Shown: one piece after another, positions 12,801-25,289 of the stretch
How positions within the stretch are numbered: the stretch's first letter is position 1
Layout of the letters: each line of letters starts with the position of its first letter
Assembly: GCF_030936135.1 (NCBI RefSeq)
Contig: NC_082603.1
Coordinates: forward strand, 29,885,236 to 29,949,235
Reading direction: 5' to 3'
Length of the DNA: 64,000 nt
DNA from: Gavia stellata
Lineage: Eukaryota; Chordata; Aves; Gaviiformes; Gaviidae
Notes under the pieces: generated by a model
Told to the model about the DNA's origin: nothing
The model's input: the letters and a program-made list of their open reading frames with translations, nothing else
Database searches by the model: none
Position numbers and translations under genes: made by a program

Positions 12801-15800
12801 GAAGTAATGGTCAAGTATTAACCACCAACAGTTGTTCCTAGAATGATGTTTGTTTTCATTCATCCCATACCCTCCCTCACATTCTCATTTTGTAATTGCA
12901 TGCTGTAGAAAAGACCTTCCTAAGCAAGTTCTCCCAGTGAGGCTGGGAAGCTCCTCTAACAGCTACATTAGAGATGATTATATTACAGTTGAGCATCATG
13001 AAAGTAAAGTGCTGGCTTCACTAATGCTGCTTTATCATGCAGGCAGGCTGTCGCCTACCTTTTTGTCAAGATCAGTGCCTTCAGGTTTCAACATGGTAAT
13101 AATCTCCATTTCCATAGCACAAGCCATTTAATCATCTTAAAATGCTTTACTAATATAACCTACTATCATACAGAAAGGCAGCATCTCCATCTTATAGACA
13201 AGGAAACAGAGAAATTAAGGCACTTTATTTAAAGACAAACAATTTGCAGTGAAGAAATATATGCCTGAAGTGATCTCTGTATTGAAGTGGAACATCAGAC
13301 TTTTCCTCATCTATGCCCAGCTATCTGTGCTTTCATGACAGGCTGCTTCACTTCCATAGAGGAACAGTTGGCAACAAAGAAAATAAGACTCTTTACAGTA
13401 ATGACGGACAGAGACAAGAAACTTTCTCTGTCTCTTTCTGTAGTTTGATGCTTGATTTTGCTCTTAATCTCTAGTGTAGTTAAAATTATTTCAGCCGTGA
13501 GAAAGAGGGGTCAGAATGACTTTTTCTTTCCAGGATATTCTTCTGCTCTCTTCTAACATGACAGAATACCTACAGAGCAACACACTTCCGTGGCTGCAAT
13601 AGAGAAGCCTACTGCTCTCATCACATGCCGGAGTGACAGTGGTACTGCTGGGAGGACCGTAGCCCGTCCCTGTCTCTGCTTCACCCTACGTGGTCTGCCC
13701 TTACTTACAGTGATATGTTATAGTTTAGTTTTTTCATCTCCAGATGTCGTATCACACTGCGCAGGAAAAAATGCCTCCTGCCCAGACATGTGCAAACAGC
13801 TACTTAGCATGTTTGTTACTCTGTACCTGTACACATATTACAGACAATCAAGTGGCATCTTGGTTGGAAGGTGGTGCCACCCTATAACTCCAGTCCCATC
13901 CACCCACTTTTGAGTGATGCAAGGACCTCTCATGTGGCATGACACCATTTGTCTAAGTACACAGGAAGATAAAATCCTGCAATAATCCACGTACACACCC
14001 TGAACTAAACTGGATCAGGTACGTGTTGTGCACTTGTAGGAGGACAGCCCATTTGTACAGATGAACGCTCTTTCTGTCTATGTTTGTGTACAGTCCAGAC
14101 AGGCAATAAAATGACACCTAGGCTCTCTGTGAATTTTACTCAGACTCCAACAGTTTTGCAGACTACCAGTGTAGTAACAGGCTTCCGCTGATCTGAACAC
14201 AACTAAGGAACTATCATGATCACTTGTAGTCAGTGGAATGATCCCCAATGTCATGTATTATTGGTAATTTCATAGTATTACAGCATGATTTTCAATGGAG
14301 ATGAGAAGTTTAGAATCCTCCTGAAGGTCCAGAGGGCTACTAAGGTTCGTCTCCTTTGAAAATCAAGTAATAGGAAACAGCATTTTTAAAGTTCAGATAT
14401 CTCGATATAAATTAAAATAGTGTCTATGCTCAAAAAAAGCGAATACAAAAAGTGGAAGCTGTTTTACAAATAGAACCGTTGCAGCAGTTCCTGTATGGTT
14501 AGATTATCAGCCATAAATAGCATTTGAAATGCGAATTAACTTTTCAGAGAGGCTCAGTATATAGCTATTTTACTAAACATAGTGGAAGCTCAAAGGTGTC
14601 AGGCATGATGGGAAGTCTGGCTCTTGATCTTCAAACAACAGCAAATGAACACTATGTTAGAAGATCTCACTGCAATACACTATTTGCAGTGACTGTGTTT
14701 AATTTTACAGATAGGCTGCTGGAAAAGAAACTGAAATCTACAAAAGAAACCAAAGCTACATTTCTAGTCGTTCATAACATGCAGCTTTGTGAGACTGTAT
14801 TTTAAATTATGTTTTATAAAATAGTACGAGGTTTTTTTTTTTACCCAAAATGTCGAGATTTCCTTTTCCTTATTATCTAACACTTGTAATGTTAATGATA
14901 AACTGACATATATAGCAAAAATCCTGCCAGGAATTCACATCATGCATTGTATTTTCTTAGTGTGCGATGGGAAAACCATTTTTGTGGACTAACGTAAACA
15001 AGGCAGGACTTTGTACAGCACACAGTGAAGATCAATGTCCAATGGCTATTCCATCACTGCTTCCTCCCAAATAGACCAATATGCGAGGCTACTGCGATAC
15101 ATCTACGAATGCTGGAAGAGATGAACAGCAACCTTTGATCACTGATTGATAAAGGAGATCTGAGACATCGTAGTATAGCTCATGCAGAATTCAGGCTGGC
15201 TTGTTGACTTTAGCTGTTCTGATAAAAAAAAAAGCATTTCCTAAATTAAAAGGTCAGGATGCAAGCGAAAACAAATTATCTATTAAATATGGATGTGCAG
15301 CTTCACATCTGTGGAAAGAGCCAACAATCTTAATAATACTTGATCTTCTGTTCTGTCAGTTCTTTTAAGTGTTTTTAGATTAAGAAAAGGGCAAAAGGAT
15401 TTGAAACACAAATTTGGATTATAAAGAAATGTCAGATTTATTCAACTGTTTATAGTTCATGCATGTTTCTATCCTAAGGAAACAGAGGGAATCCAGCCAG
15501 CCCCTCAAGCTCCACATGTCATTGCTGTTTCTTTTGCAAGACACTAAGAGTTTTAGAGCTCTTCTTAGAGAACTACAGAAAAATTCTGCCAGGTCACAAA
15601 CTGCTCATACCCCATTTTGTAACCAGTTCAGTGCTTTCCACACCCATTCACTTTGTGACCATAGATGTCTATTGCATATCACTAAGTCCCTACTGACACT
15701 GCCTAAATAAATTGTACTGACTTGGTCCAATTTTGTCATTATGATATTGTCTGTGATATGTCATTTTTCACTGAAGCAGTTTGGACCTCTAGGTTGCACA

Positions 15801-18800
15801 AGCAAAAGAAAACACTAGAAGATAGTATGGGATCTGACCATTAGACTCTGTATTCCTAAACACAACTAAGAACATTGATAATGTTACAGATTATAATGTA
15901 GTGAAACCTCTGAAGATATCTGAGGCACAGAGGCAGGATTCTTAATAAGGTTTCCTAAGAAGGTAGAACGCAATTTTCCTCTACAAGCTCAGGCAATCTC
16001 AAAGCGTCCTTTGGAGAACTTTTAGGGTAATCTGACATGAGTTCTGCAATATAATAGCGATATGGATCATTTAAAGTAGTGTAACAGTGTTGAGTGACAC
16101 TGCTCTCTGACCAGTTCTTCTTACACTTGGGTAATCCTTCCCTTTCAGTTTCATCCAAGTACAGTTTTGCTCTTCACTCTGAAAGTCAACACATTTATCC
16201 CCTCTAGTCATCTCCTTAAAACTCACATCTCTAGACTGACTTTCTCCTCAACAAAGACTGTAGATCGCATACCCTAGGAAAGGGCTAACAGCTTGTTCTC
16301 ACTGGGGTGAAATGTGGTTTTTTTATTATTTACATTACAGTGATACACATGACAGGTAGTTCAGAAATGGGACATTAGACACACTTTATGTTATCATTCA
16401 GCTACCCCCCAGATTTTCCCACACTAACCCAGCAGAAGGTTTACCCTCCTCTGTTATGGAAGACCTGTTCCCAAGTGCCAGTATTTTTCTATTGGCAAAT
16501 AGAGGGAAAAGTCCAGGGTCTAATAATGTGAAGAAAAAGCCCTGTGTTTCCAAGAGCAATTTAATTCTATGAGAAAAAACAGCTGCTTTGCTACATTATA
16601 AAACATTGTTCTGAGCAGGCTCCTCAGAGAGCCCTAGGCACCATTTTGCAGCTGCTCCTCAACACCTCACTAGATAATACAGTACATAAATTTGATTGCA
16701 CTTGATTATGCCTCAGTTTGGCAGCTGCACAAGCACAAGAACAGAGCAACTGGTATTTAGGAAAGAATGAGCAGAGGGAATAGTTTAACTCATATATAGC
16801 AGAAAAGACCAAGCCAAAACTGACCAGAAGCTTATGTTATCTATCCTTTCCCATTCAGTCTTCAGTTAAATTATGTGAATTTGTCACGACAACATACAAA
16901 GTATCTCTCAGTACCAGGAATGGATTAGAAGAAATAGTACTGCACATACTGTCATTCACGTAAACCAGTATTATTGAGTGAATTAATTTTGGCTGTCCTC
17001 TTGGCTTAAATTTAATGATAAATAAGAAAAAAGATAGCTTTCATAGCCTTTAAGAGATCTGCATTTTCCTTCTGAATAGACATTATATTGACCATATCAG
17101 GCACTGATTTATAATCATGATAGAAGATTTAGATTGCAAATTTTAGTACTGGCCTCTGAGTGTTTGGGTCAAATTTTTTCATCCCTAACAAATGGTAAGC
17201 TTAAGTAGTAAAACAGACAAATAATCTCCAGTCTGTGGTCTATTACCAATTTCACCTACAGGTGACAGCAAGCAAAACAGTTCATGACACAATTTACCCA
17301 AGGTAATGGTCTGTCTCACAGCATGTTTTTAACCAAACCCTAAACTCCCAAAGAAGATACTGTTGCTGTGAAGTTATTTAGGGTATGTCTGCACAGACAG
17401 CTGCAGACAGATGTGAACTCACTCTGCCTTTGCTCTGAGCTGCCAAGGCTGGTCCGGAAGCCATATAGCCACAATAGTCCTTCACATACGAGCTTGGGCG
17501 CAAAGCCACACTAATGCGGCTATACGGCTTCCGGCATGGATCTGGCACTGGTCTGCCCAGCATGGCTCGTGGGCTAAGTGAGTTTATATCTGCTTGCACC
17601 CAGAGCTTCTCCACATCCTCTTGCAGAGTTTGTAAAGTTGTCAACTCTTCAAATTTAACTAATGAGTCCTGAGAGGAAAATATTGGGAAGGCACAGTACA
17701 GCTGAACAATGACAGAATTCCATTAAAACAGAATGAGCAATATTTTTCATTAGTGGGATGTTAAAGTGCCAATGCATTCCCCAAATCAGAGAACTGTGAA
17801 AAAACAATGATATGGGGAAAAGAATCCCCATACTACCATAATGGAGTAGGTTCTAATTAAATGCTAGGCTTTAACGGCATGAGTAAGAAGGACCCACTCA
17901 GGAATCTGAGCAGAAGGATAAGGGATTACCAGAACTGATGGCATTAGAATCCCCTTAAAGAAAGACAGTCCTATATTTAGCATATCATACTTAATTCAGC
18001 AACAAAACCCCAATAGTAACAAATATTTATTACTACCCCCAAATGACCCTTCAAATAAATATAAAATTTTATTAGCATACACTTGCTTGTATCAGGCATA
18101 ATATACTTAGCAAACGAGCTTTATAATTTTAAAAAATACAGGTCAAATCAGTTATTTACATTTGACTATAAAGGGAACAGTCTTTCTTTAACAGATTCTG
18201 CACATGGAAAAGGATCAAATCTCTGCTAAGCATTATTTCTTAATTGTCTAGAACACAGTGGCAAATACATAATAAATGTAATAATTATCCTAATTTTAAA
18301 CAAAACAAACTGCTTTTTCTAAAAGGAATATTCACTGGGGTTACAAGCCTGTTAGACAACTGAACAGTTCTGCCCTGACAACTCTTTCCCACAAGTAGTC
18401 TCAGTGCTTACTGCTAATCATAGTCTTAGAAAACTGGGTCCTATATCTATTACCAGGTAAAAGCTTAATCATATAAACAAGGAGGGTGTTGAAATAAAGG
18501 ATGCAATATTCTATTACATATACAGGTAGACGTATAAGACAAAGAGAACTCAATAGGTTCAGCTGGTGTAAACCTCTGTAACTCTGGCTTTAGCCTGCTT
18601 TTCTGAAGAAGCAAGGCTTATGCAGTCAAGCTCCGTGTGTGTGAGCGCCCTTACAATAACACTTTAATTCATTTTTCTCTCAAATTACATAAAGGGGATG
18701 GAAGGCTCCAAAAGAGAGAAGTAGGTTCCTGTAAGGTCTGTGAAACTATATGGCTGAATCTGTGCACATCTAGTATTATCTTGAAATAAGAACGAGGGGC

Positions 18801-21800
18801 TGCAAGCCCTGCCTCTTCTCCAACCTGCCTTAGAGATCTGCAGCACACTCATTTTGCAGTTAGTCTTTGAAGACGCAGGAGGTCTGGTGGACACGGTGGT
18901 CCTGCCTGCTCAGGGCTCTGCAGTGCGCTGGGAGCCAGACCTCCTCCTCCCCTGCACGCTCACTGGCACCTCTGCGTTTTGAACAGGGTTGAATATCCTT
19001 TCTGGGGTAAATGCCACAGTGCTCTGCCTACTGGAAGGAATCCATGCCAAAAAGAAGCATTATAAATGCCTCAGCAGTGGTAAATTTTTCAGTCAGAGTT
19101 TGCAGCTTCTTCAAAACCTCAGTCACAACAAGATAGGAAGCTGTAACAGATCAGGTTTCAGAAACAGCCTCCCTAAAAAACTTAAGTCAATGCAGTTATG
19201 CTTACTGAAAATCAAGTTTCCGGCCCACTGGAAGTCGATCAGTATAAAACTGGTAATCTGAGATGAAGACGATGGGGCAGGGGACAGGCACAAGGACAAA
19301 GACACTCCCAAGGAAGGTGAGAACACGTGTTACAGCACAGTACCTGCCAGCTTGGCTGGCCTGCGCTCGAGCCAGCGCCCATGCCTGGCACTGCTGGCAC
19401 AGACAGGATTTGGTCAGAGGATTTATATGATCTTTAGCAAATGTGAGAGCTATGAATGGGAAAGTTGAGTATTTTTTCCTCTCCCAGTTTTTCGCTTCGT
19501 GCAGAGCACAAAGACATTGACATCACATTTGATTATTTCAAGCATTTAAGAAGTTGAGAAACTGAAGTGATGCACGGGAATCCTGCCAACTGACGGGGGG
19601 GGGGGCGGGAAGTGTTTATAATTAACCATACTGAAAAAGAGTAGATATTTTATAATTTTCTGGGTAGGTAGCACTACTAGAAAGCGCCTCGGATGAGCGG
19701 CCTCCCTGCGCTGGAGTGACCCAACACCTGTAACAACTCGTGGTCCCTCAGTCTTCTGGACAGAGCCACCTCCTGGCTGCAGGGTGTAATACAGACCGAG
19801 CCTCCGCACGCCGGGAAACGCCTTAGATGGAGGGAAAGGTGGTTTAACAAACTTGAGCACCTTGGGCCAGCTGAGCAGCAGATGTCTGTCTAAAGACCTG
19901 GACCGATGGTTTTTTAAACACATCAGAGGACTCAGGGCAGGATGCACTGAAATTCACCTCTATCACTGCCATGTATATGTGTGCCTGATTGAAAACCTGA
20001 GATATGCGCTGAAACTTTTTGTATATAAGGGAGAAAATATATTATTTGCATTGCAGTTGTCGTATGAGGATCAAGGCCTCTGTCCCAAAGAGAATCAGGG
20101 AACTTCATATCTCCTGCAGTTGATCTTTCAGACTTGTTGAGAAGAGCCCCTTGTCCAGCTGCAGTAAGAGCTCAGACAGAGCGTAAGTGTGTAACTATGA
20201 ATTCAGATTTGGCTCCTATTCTTTCTGAGCTCTCTTAATATCCCCATTCCCAGGTTTAAAAGTAGTATGCTGTTTATACACATAATAAGAACTGTACATC
20301 TGGTAACTGCAGAGTCTAAACTCTGATCTTGTAACACTCCCCTACTGAGTATTCCTAGGGCAGATACAAACCATCAGACTACTTGTTATAATTTCTTTCT
20401 TTATGTTGCTAATAGAAGCAGCATCCTTTGTTATGTGGGTATCTGTCCCCTGTTGTTCAACTGATTTCTTCTGCATTCAAGGAACTTTTAAAATAAACAA
20501 AATTCAATCAGAGACACCTGACTATATCATCAGTTTCTCTTCCTAATGGATACAATCTGCAAAGTTCCTGTTTTAACTTTCTTAACTATTAGGTCAAAAG
20601 AGGACAGTACAAATTTTCAGCCACTTCTGTTTAAGGTTGGATTTGTGCTAGTGACCTATAAATGCAAATTTTTCTAGTCTATTATCTGTCTTCTGAGCCA
20701 CACACTTGCCACCTTTTACTTCTGCCACAACTATTCAAGATAAACTCTGGACTTGGAAACAGTGTATTTTGCACTGAGTGCCTCTTTTAACCCTCCTTTC
20801 TCACCTTCCCTTCTCATTACAGGTATTTTTTTTTCACTTGTAAGTTCAAGAAAAAAGTTGCATTAACTTCGACTAGGAGAGTAAAATTAGAGCTTGGTGC
20901 TGTACCCCTGGCTTTTGTAAACAATAATACAGAGTAATTTAGAAGAATATAAATGCTGTTTCTCCCACATGACAGGCTGAGAATATTCCAAATCCACAAA
21001 GAAATTTAGTTTAAATGTGTACGCAGACTGGTAAAAACACAGAGCACTGGTTTATTCATTTTATGAAATATACATGTGGAAAATACTGTGCTTGTTGTGG
21101 AAAAAAAAAAGACTGTAGAAGAACGTAATTATATCTGGAGTATTTTTTGTTTGCAAAAACATGAACTTTCAGTATGCAATAGCAAGTGATAGTTAGTTTG
21201 TTATACAGGGAGACAGACTCATGCTGTCTTACAATGAGAGCTAATCCCTTTGAAGATCTGTAAAGTTTCTTCCCTTTCTTCCTCAGAGGATGGAGTCCAT
21301 CAGTTCTAACAGTGCGGCTCAGAGATTCACTCCTGACACATCTGTAGGTAACCTAGAGCTATCACAGGCTGTGTCAGAGCAGCTATTCCCCACTGTGCTG
21401 CTTCTCCTCCTGGCATCTCTAAAAAACAAGGGGATTTAAAGAACTGTATGTTTTAGGGAAGGGCGTGTGACTCTGCTGCAACCCTTTTCTGCCCTTACTA
21501 TGTCACTTCCTCATGTGAGATTCTTGTTGTCCTTGGAAAACTCTCCTTTCACGTCTCAAAAGAAATCTAACATATTTTGTCTTGATCCTCTCTAGCTGTG
21601 TGGGACAGAACTAGGTATGAGTCTATGGTCATACTATGGCCAGTTCTAGGCACGCAAGCACCATGAATCACCTTCATTCTGTGAAAAACCATGAGAAGCT
21701 AGATGTAAAGGTAGATGATTTAAAAATAAAATTAGTGCTGGGTTGTGTTTATTTTCAGCAACTCTCAGCGATCTGGAGCCTAGAAACGTATCTTTTTCTT

Positions 21801-23985
21801 AATATGGAAGATGAGTTTTTGGCCTATGTATTTGGTTCTAGAAGCCTAGAGGCTTCAAGGAAAGGCACCAAAGAGTGCAAGACTTTTTTCTCAGCTCTGG
21901 TTAGGTAAAGTTAGCTTTGTTACTCTCCATCTCTCCTTATCTCTTCTCTGAACATTGGGCTGAGAGCTTTTGGCCATCCAACTGGTATTTGTGATTGTAG
22001 TCAGTCGGAAGACGAGACAAATTTAGAGGAGAGAAAAAGCTGTCCTAAATTATGGCTGCCCACTGCAAAGGCAACTACCATGCACCATCCCTCAGCACCA
22101 GGATCTAGATCATTAATCCTGCCACCAATAAAGTGGCATCACTAAAGGTTCTGCCTTTAACGTACTAAAAAATCACTTTCACTTCCAGCTGAAGCCAGGC
22201 ATATATTATTAGTTTAGTGGAGACGCATTGGGATTTTTTCAATATTCATCATACTACAGCACATCTCTCAAAATACTGCAGAAGACTATAAATTAACTGT
22301 GCTTTTTCATCTTATTTGTGTGGTGTATTATTTAAATTGTTTAGATTTAAGGTAGGCTTTTTGATAAGGTGCGTTATTTATTCCATATATTTAACTTATA
22401 GTTCACTTGAAGGAAAAGTCCTCCCATTACAAGGAAAGAAGAAAACATAAATTAAAAAAACCCCATGAGTTTTTAAGAAAATACTACCCATATGAGGTAT
22501 TGCATAAATGTTCCTATTGATTAAAAAATATGTTCATAGCTCCACTATAAATATGGATGTACAGCAGTCAGTAATGGTCCTGGCACTTTGACATTAATTC
22601 AATTAAACCCAAAATAGTGGTGATGATATGTCTCATTTAGGAAACTTCAAAAGTTATTGGAACAATCATTGTCCTCACTTACCTTGAGACAACCAGTGGG
22701 AGAATCAACATTTTCAGCATCCTCATCAGTAACTCACCAGGAAACTGGAAATAACTAATTTCCTAGAAATACATGGAGAGATGCTTATTGTTTTGAGATA
22801 AAGACTATCTGTCTTCATGAGTCCTGCTAGAGCTGTGGATCAGATAACATTGGCAGAATCTGCAGCTTTGATATATAAGGTGGCAAAGATAGTAGGCTTT
22901 AAAAGATAATTTTAAAATTAATTAATGACATACTGTGTTGTAATTCAACAAAAACATATTACATTGTTTGCTCCTTTACAAAGGAAGACAAAATTGAAAT
23001 ATGCTGTCTCTTGGGGACTACTGTTAATAGGTTGTCCTGAATAATCGCTTCATTCTGCATTTTGTGTGTTGTGCTAGATGTGTACGAAGCTACTGCTTGG
23101 ACCTAAAAAATGTTCAGACTGCAGTTCTGCAGTAGCAGAACAAAGAATTGTTTTAGTTTAGTCACATTTACTAAGTGCCATATTTTTTAATTGAGATTTA
23201 CATTTTGTGCTCAAACAGTACATTCAGCAATGCATGTTGCCCTCTCCATTCTGTCTGACTAGTACTGCAGAAAGAAATGAGTACCTGCAAAAGAGCTTAG
23301 TTGAAGTATGCTGGAGGAGAAATCCCCAAGTGACTTCAATAACATGGTCTGTTAATGATGGGAAATCTCAAATTTATTAATACAAAATACCATTGGTATA
23401 ATATAAACATCTGTACCTCTGTACATCTGATGGTGAAAAATATTCCCAGTTTTTTCTTTAAACGTACATGTTCCAAAGTAATATAAAATCCAATGAATAT
23501 ATTGTACTACCAGTTTTTAACAGGTCTATATTAGATGCTACATTTCATCTAGCTTAAACACGCACTATTACTATCCATACTTGCAACATTATAATACTCT
23601 TATGCTAGACTTACTAGGTGTCTTAAAGACCAGAACCCTTTGCAAACGTATTGTTTCAGAATGTGTGGAAAGACCCAAAGCACAGTGTAGATTAACAAAC
23701 AAATGAAATTAAACAAATTTAACAAACACACATACATGCTTTTTATCTTCAAAAGTCCATCATGAAGTTCCACAAGTTGCTATGTCTTTTGTTACGTAAG
23801 TACAATATTTTCTGTGTAGTGATACACTGCCGTGCCACACATACCTGCTGGGAGAGCCGTCTCGTCCTCAGGAAGAATCCGAGAAGACAGCCGATGGTGA
23901 CCGACAACACCGAGAGAATGAGCAAACCATTTCTTTTACAAACATCCTTGATCCGAGCGAGGATTGCATCAAAAGCCACTGCCAT
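6856..23985 (-). CDS. SLC1A7: SLC1A7 (EAAT5) excitatory amino acid transporter, 5' coding exons 1-3 (partial)
   Basis: Sodium-coupled glutamate transporter of the SLC1 family with a large chloride conductance, known mainly from retinal photoreceptors and bipolar cells; plasma membrane. Coding exons on the minus strand: exon 1 23845-23985 (141 nt), exon 2 22683-22762 (80 nt), exon 3 6856-7071 (216 nt). All have AG/GT borders and compatible phases (0, 2, 2). Exon 1 starts [20 protein letters not shown] and carries TM1 (about residues 20-39). Exon 2 encodes the family segment [20 protein letters not shown] (TM2). Exon 3 carries TM3 and ends [11 protein letters not shown]. The ATG at 23985 has A at -3 and G at +4, and an in-frame TGA lies 18 codons upstream, so it is the first in-frame start. 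The match to EAAT5 is close ([24 protein letters not shown]), closer than I recall for EAAT1-4. Exon 4 (NMFP...) and all later exons were searched for at 1-6855 and not found; they presumably lie off the left edge. Confidence 0.93.
7449..7535 (-). mobile_element. CR1 LINE 3'-end fragment
   Basis: Plus-strand sequence reads ATGATAGAATAATTCAGGTCGGAAGGGACCTCTG, the reverse complement of the CR1 3' terminus (degenerate ATTCTATG units followed by the conserved GGTCC...CCAACC-type block). Only the last 80-90 bases are recognisable, and the octamer repeats are mutated. It lies in SLC1A7 intron 2, about 0.5 kb from the larger CR1 and in the opposite orientation. Confidence 0.8.
8045..8655 (+). mobile_element. 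CR1 LINE fragment, 3' end of the reverse-transcriptase ORF plus 3' UTR
   Basis: 5'-truncated CR1 (chicken repeat 1) retrotransposon in SLC1A7 intron 2, antisense to the host gene. A stop-free stretch at 8049-8570 translates to typical CR1 carboxy-terminal sequence ([60 protein letters not shown]). The element ends with the CR1 hairpin-like 3' segment and two exact ATTCTATG octamers at 8640-8655. The 5' boundary is approximate. The open frame and clean 3' terminus suggest a fairly young copy, but it lacks ORF1, the endonuclease and most of the RT, so it cannot be autonomous. Confidence 0.93.
9464..9492. repeat. 11-bp tandem repeat, 2.6 copies
   Basis: The unit ACCTATATTGT is repeated exactly twice and followed by a partial copy (ACCTATA). 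It lies in SLC1A7 intron 2; no function is apparent. Confidence 0.85.
13105..13250. repeat. Possible ancient SINE/LINE tail (MIR/L2/CR1-L3-like core)
   Basis: The segment has, in order, AATAATCTCCATTTCCATAG, a TTAAAATGCTTTAC block, and CATCTTATAGACAAGGAAAC followed by AGAGAAATTAAGGCACTT. This order resembles the ancient amniote repeat with 'cattttacagatgaggaaactgaggcacagagaggttaag'. It is heavily diverged and identified from memory of that consensus only. It lies in SLC1A7 intron 2. Confidence 0.4.
17381..17600. repeat. Ancient palindromic element (MITE-like), SLC1A7 intron 2
   Basis: A patch richer in GC and CpG than its AT-rich surroundings, with nested inverted repeats. The inner arms 17454-17470 and 17518-17534 are 17 nt long with one mismatch and a 47-nt spacer; pairing continues imperfectly inward. 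The outer arms include AACTCACT at 17416-17423 and AGTGAGTT at 17577-17584, extended by about 9/13 pairing outward. The left edge GGGTATGTCTGCACAG resembles termini of palindromic DNA-transposon relics that I recall from sauropsid genomes. A matching right terminus is not clear, so a right-end truncation or decay is assumed. An unrelated regulatory hairpin is the alternative. Confidence 0.45.
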
Positions 23986-24110
23986 GCTGTCCTCCGTGCT
24001 CTTTGGAGAAGAATCAGCATCCCATGGAGAGAGAATTCACTCGTTCCTCTTGCTCGGGTGGACAGATCTAGCTCTGTATAGATCAGATCAAAGCACTTCC
24101 AGTTCTGCTT
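23986..24110 (-). promoter_or_regulatory. SLC1A7: SLC1A7 5' leader region with two upstream ATGs
   Basis: Upstream of the SLC1A7 start are ATGs at 24025 (four-codon uORF ending in TGA) and 24020 (out of frame, running past the main ATG). An in-frame TGA at about 24041-24039 isolates the main frame. There is no CpG island, unlike the other three genes, in keeping with tissue-restricted expression. The start of transcription is unknown, so it is inferred, not shown, that these ATGs are in the mRNA. Confidence 0.45.
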
Positions 24111-25289
24111 AGCTGACCTGCAAGGTCACCCCTCTGCCAATAGCCACCAAGCAAGCAGCTGGCATTATTGTTCCAAATTAATACCAACAATCCTATTATC
24201 GACTACATCATTAAGAGCCTGGAAGAAGATTAGGGGGCTCTGGAAAATTAGAACAGAATGCAGTAGTATTTCTAAAACAAGCCTGGTTCAAAACAAAGTG
24301 ACACTTCTGGGAGAAAGAAGGCATCTGAGTGCATTCCTCGATCTCCCCAGTTTGGGGTCTGGACATTGAAACCTAGAAAGGGAACGCTGCAAGTCATGCA
24401 TTCAAATGGGTAACAGTTGCTGCAGTTTTTCTAAAGGGCAGAGCAGGTAACATTTTGAACTGGACTATCACAACAGGGCAAGCTAGGTGAAACTGAACTT
24501 CATTAATTAAAGCAGGCTTGGGTTTTTTGTTTTCACGGTGAAAAAAGGCTGAATGAGTAGCATAAGAGACACGCACTGAACAGCAAATAGCTGTATACTG
24601 AAACACACAAGGACACCTTCTGGCATTTGGCATTTATTATCTTGGAAGTGAAATGATTTCACTTTTTCTCCAACCACTATGTTGATTAGAGTAGGGCCAA
24701 TTTACTTTCAGAGGATTATCAGACTAAGCCACAGGGATTGCTTTCCTTTCCTTTGCCCTGTCCGCATTCAATCCCAATGCTGATTTTTGTGCTAGTGAGT
24801 ACCTGATCAAAAGACACCACCATCACTCTTCACCGTGCCACGCTTTCTTACCGATGCATTTCTGTAGTTTCTGGGTTATTCTGAGATTATTCAGTATTTT
24901 TATGGAAAATATTCCACACAGAACAACAAAATTGTGTGTTTACAATATTGTATTTTATACTAATACAGTACGTGTTTTTACATGTTCACGTATGAGTAAA
25001 AAAGCTCATGAGATTAAACTGTTCTCTCTGGAGGCAGGACCTGAATGCTGTATGGTCAGCACGCACCCAAAAAAAGAGAAAAAATATGTGGAGTCTGTAT
25101 GTTGAACAAGAGCGCTGTCAAAACGAGAGGATCACAAAAAATGTTATTAATGCATAGGTCAAAGAGGACTGACCTAATGTGGCACCGCCCCACTCCAGGC
25201 ATTTTCTAATACCAGGTAACTTTGCTGCCTCGATAGCATGCATCAAATATACTTTCCAAATGAAATAACTAAAAAGCGTTTCGTGAAGC
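23986..25289. other. Intergenic spacer between divergent SLC1A7 and CPT2
   Basis: About 1.3 kb of non-coding sequence up to the CPT2 CpG island (1.76 kb between the two ATGs). It should hold the SLC1A7 promoter. A CRX/OTX-like CTAATC occurs on the minus strand near 24227-24232, a motif of retinal promoters but too short to carry weight alone. Confidence 0.6.

Larger units (their letters stand above)
7072..22682 (-). other. SLC1A7: SLC1A7 intron 2 (15.6 kb)
   Basis: Large intron between exons 2 and 3. It holds two CR1 fragments (7449-7535 and 8045-8655), an 11-bp tandem repeat (9464), a possible MIR/L2-like remnant (13105-13250), the palindromic patch (17381-17600) and a stretch of CpG-richer non-coding sequence (18880-18975, 19330-19400, 19560-19880) with an 11-G run at 19595. 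No internal gene is recognised. Confidence 0.75.

Noticed and set aside
19546-19947. 133-codon minus-strand open frame in SLC1A7 intron 2
   Set aside because: Proline and low-complexity stretches come from a G-run; no similarity or splice signals recognised.
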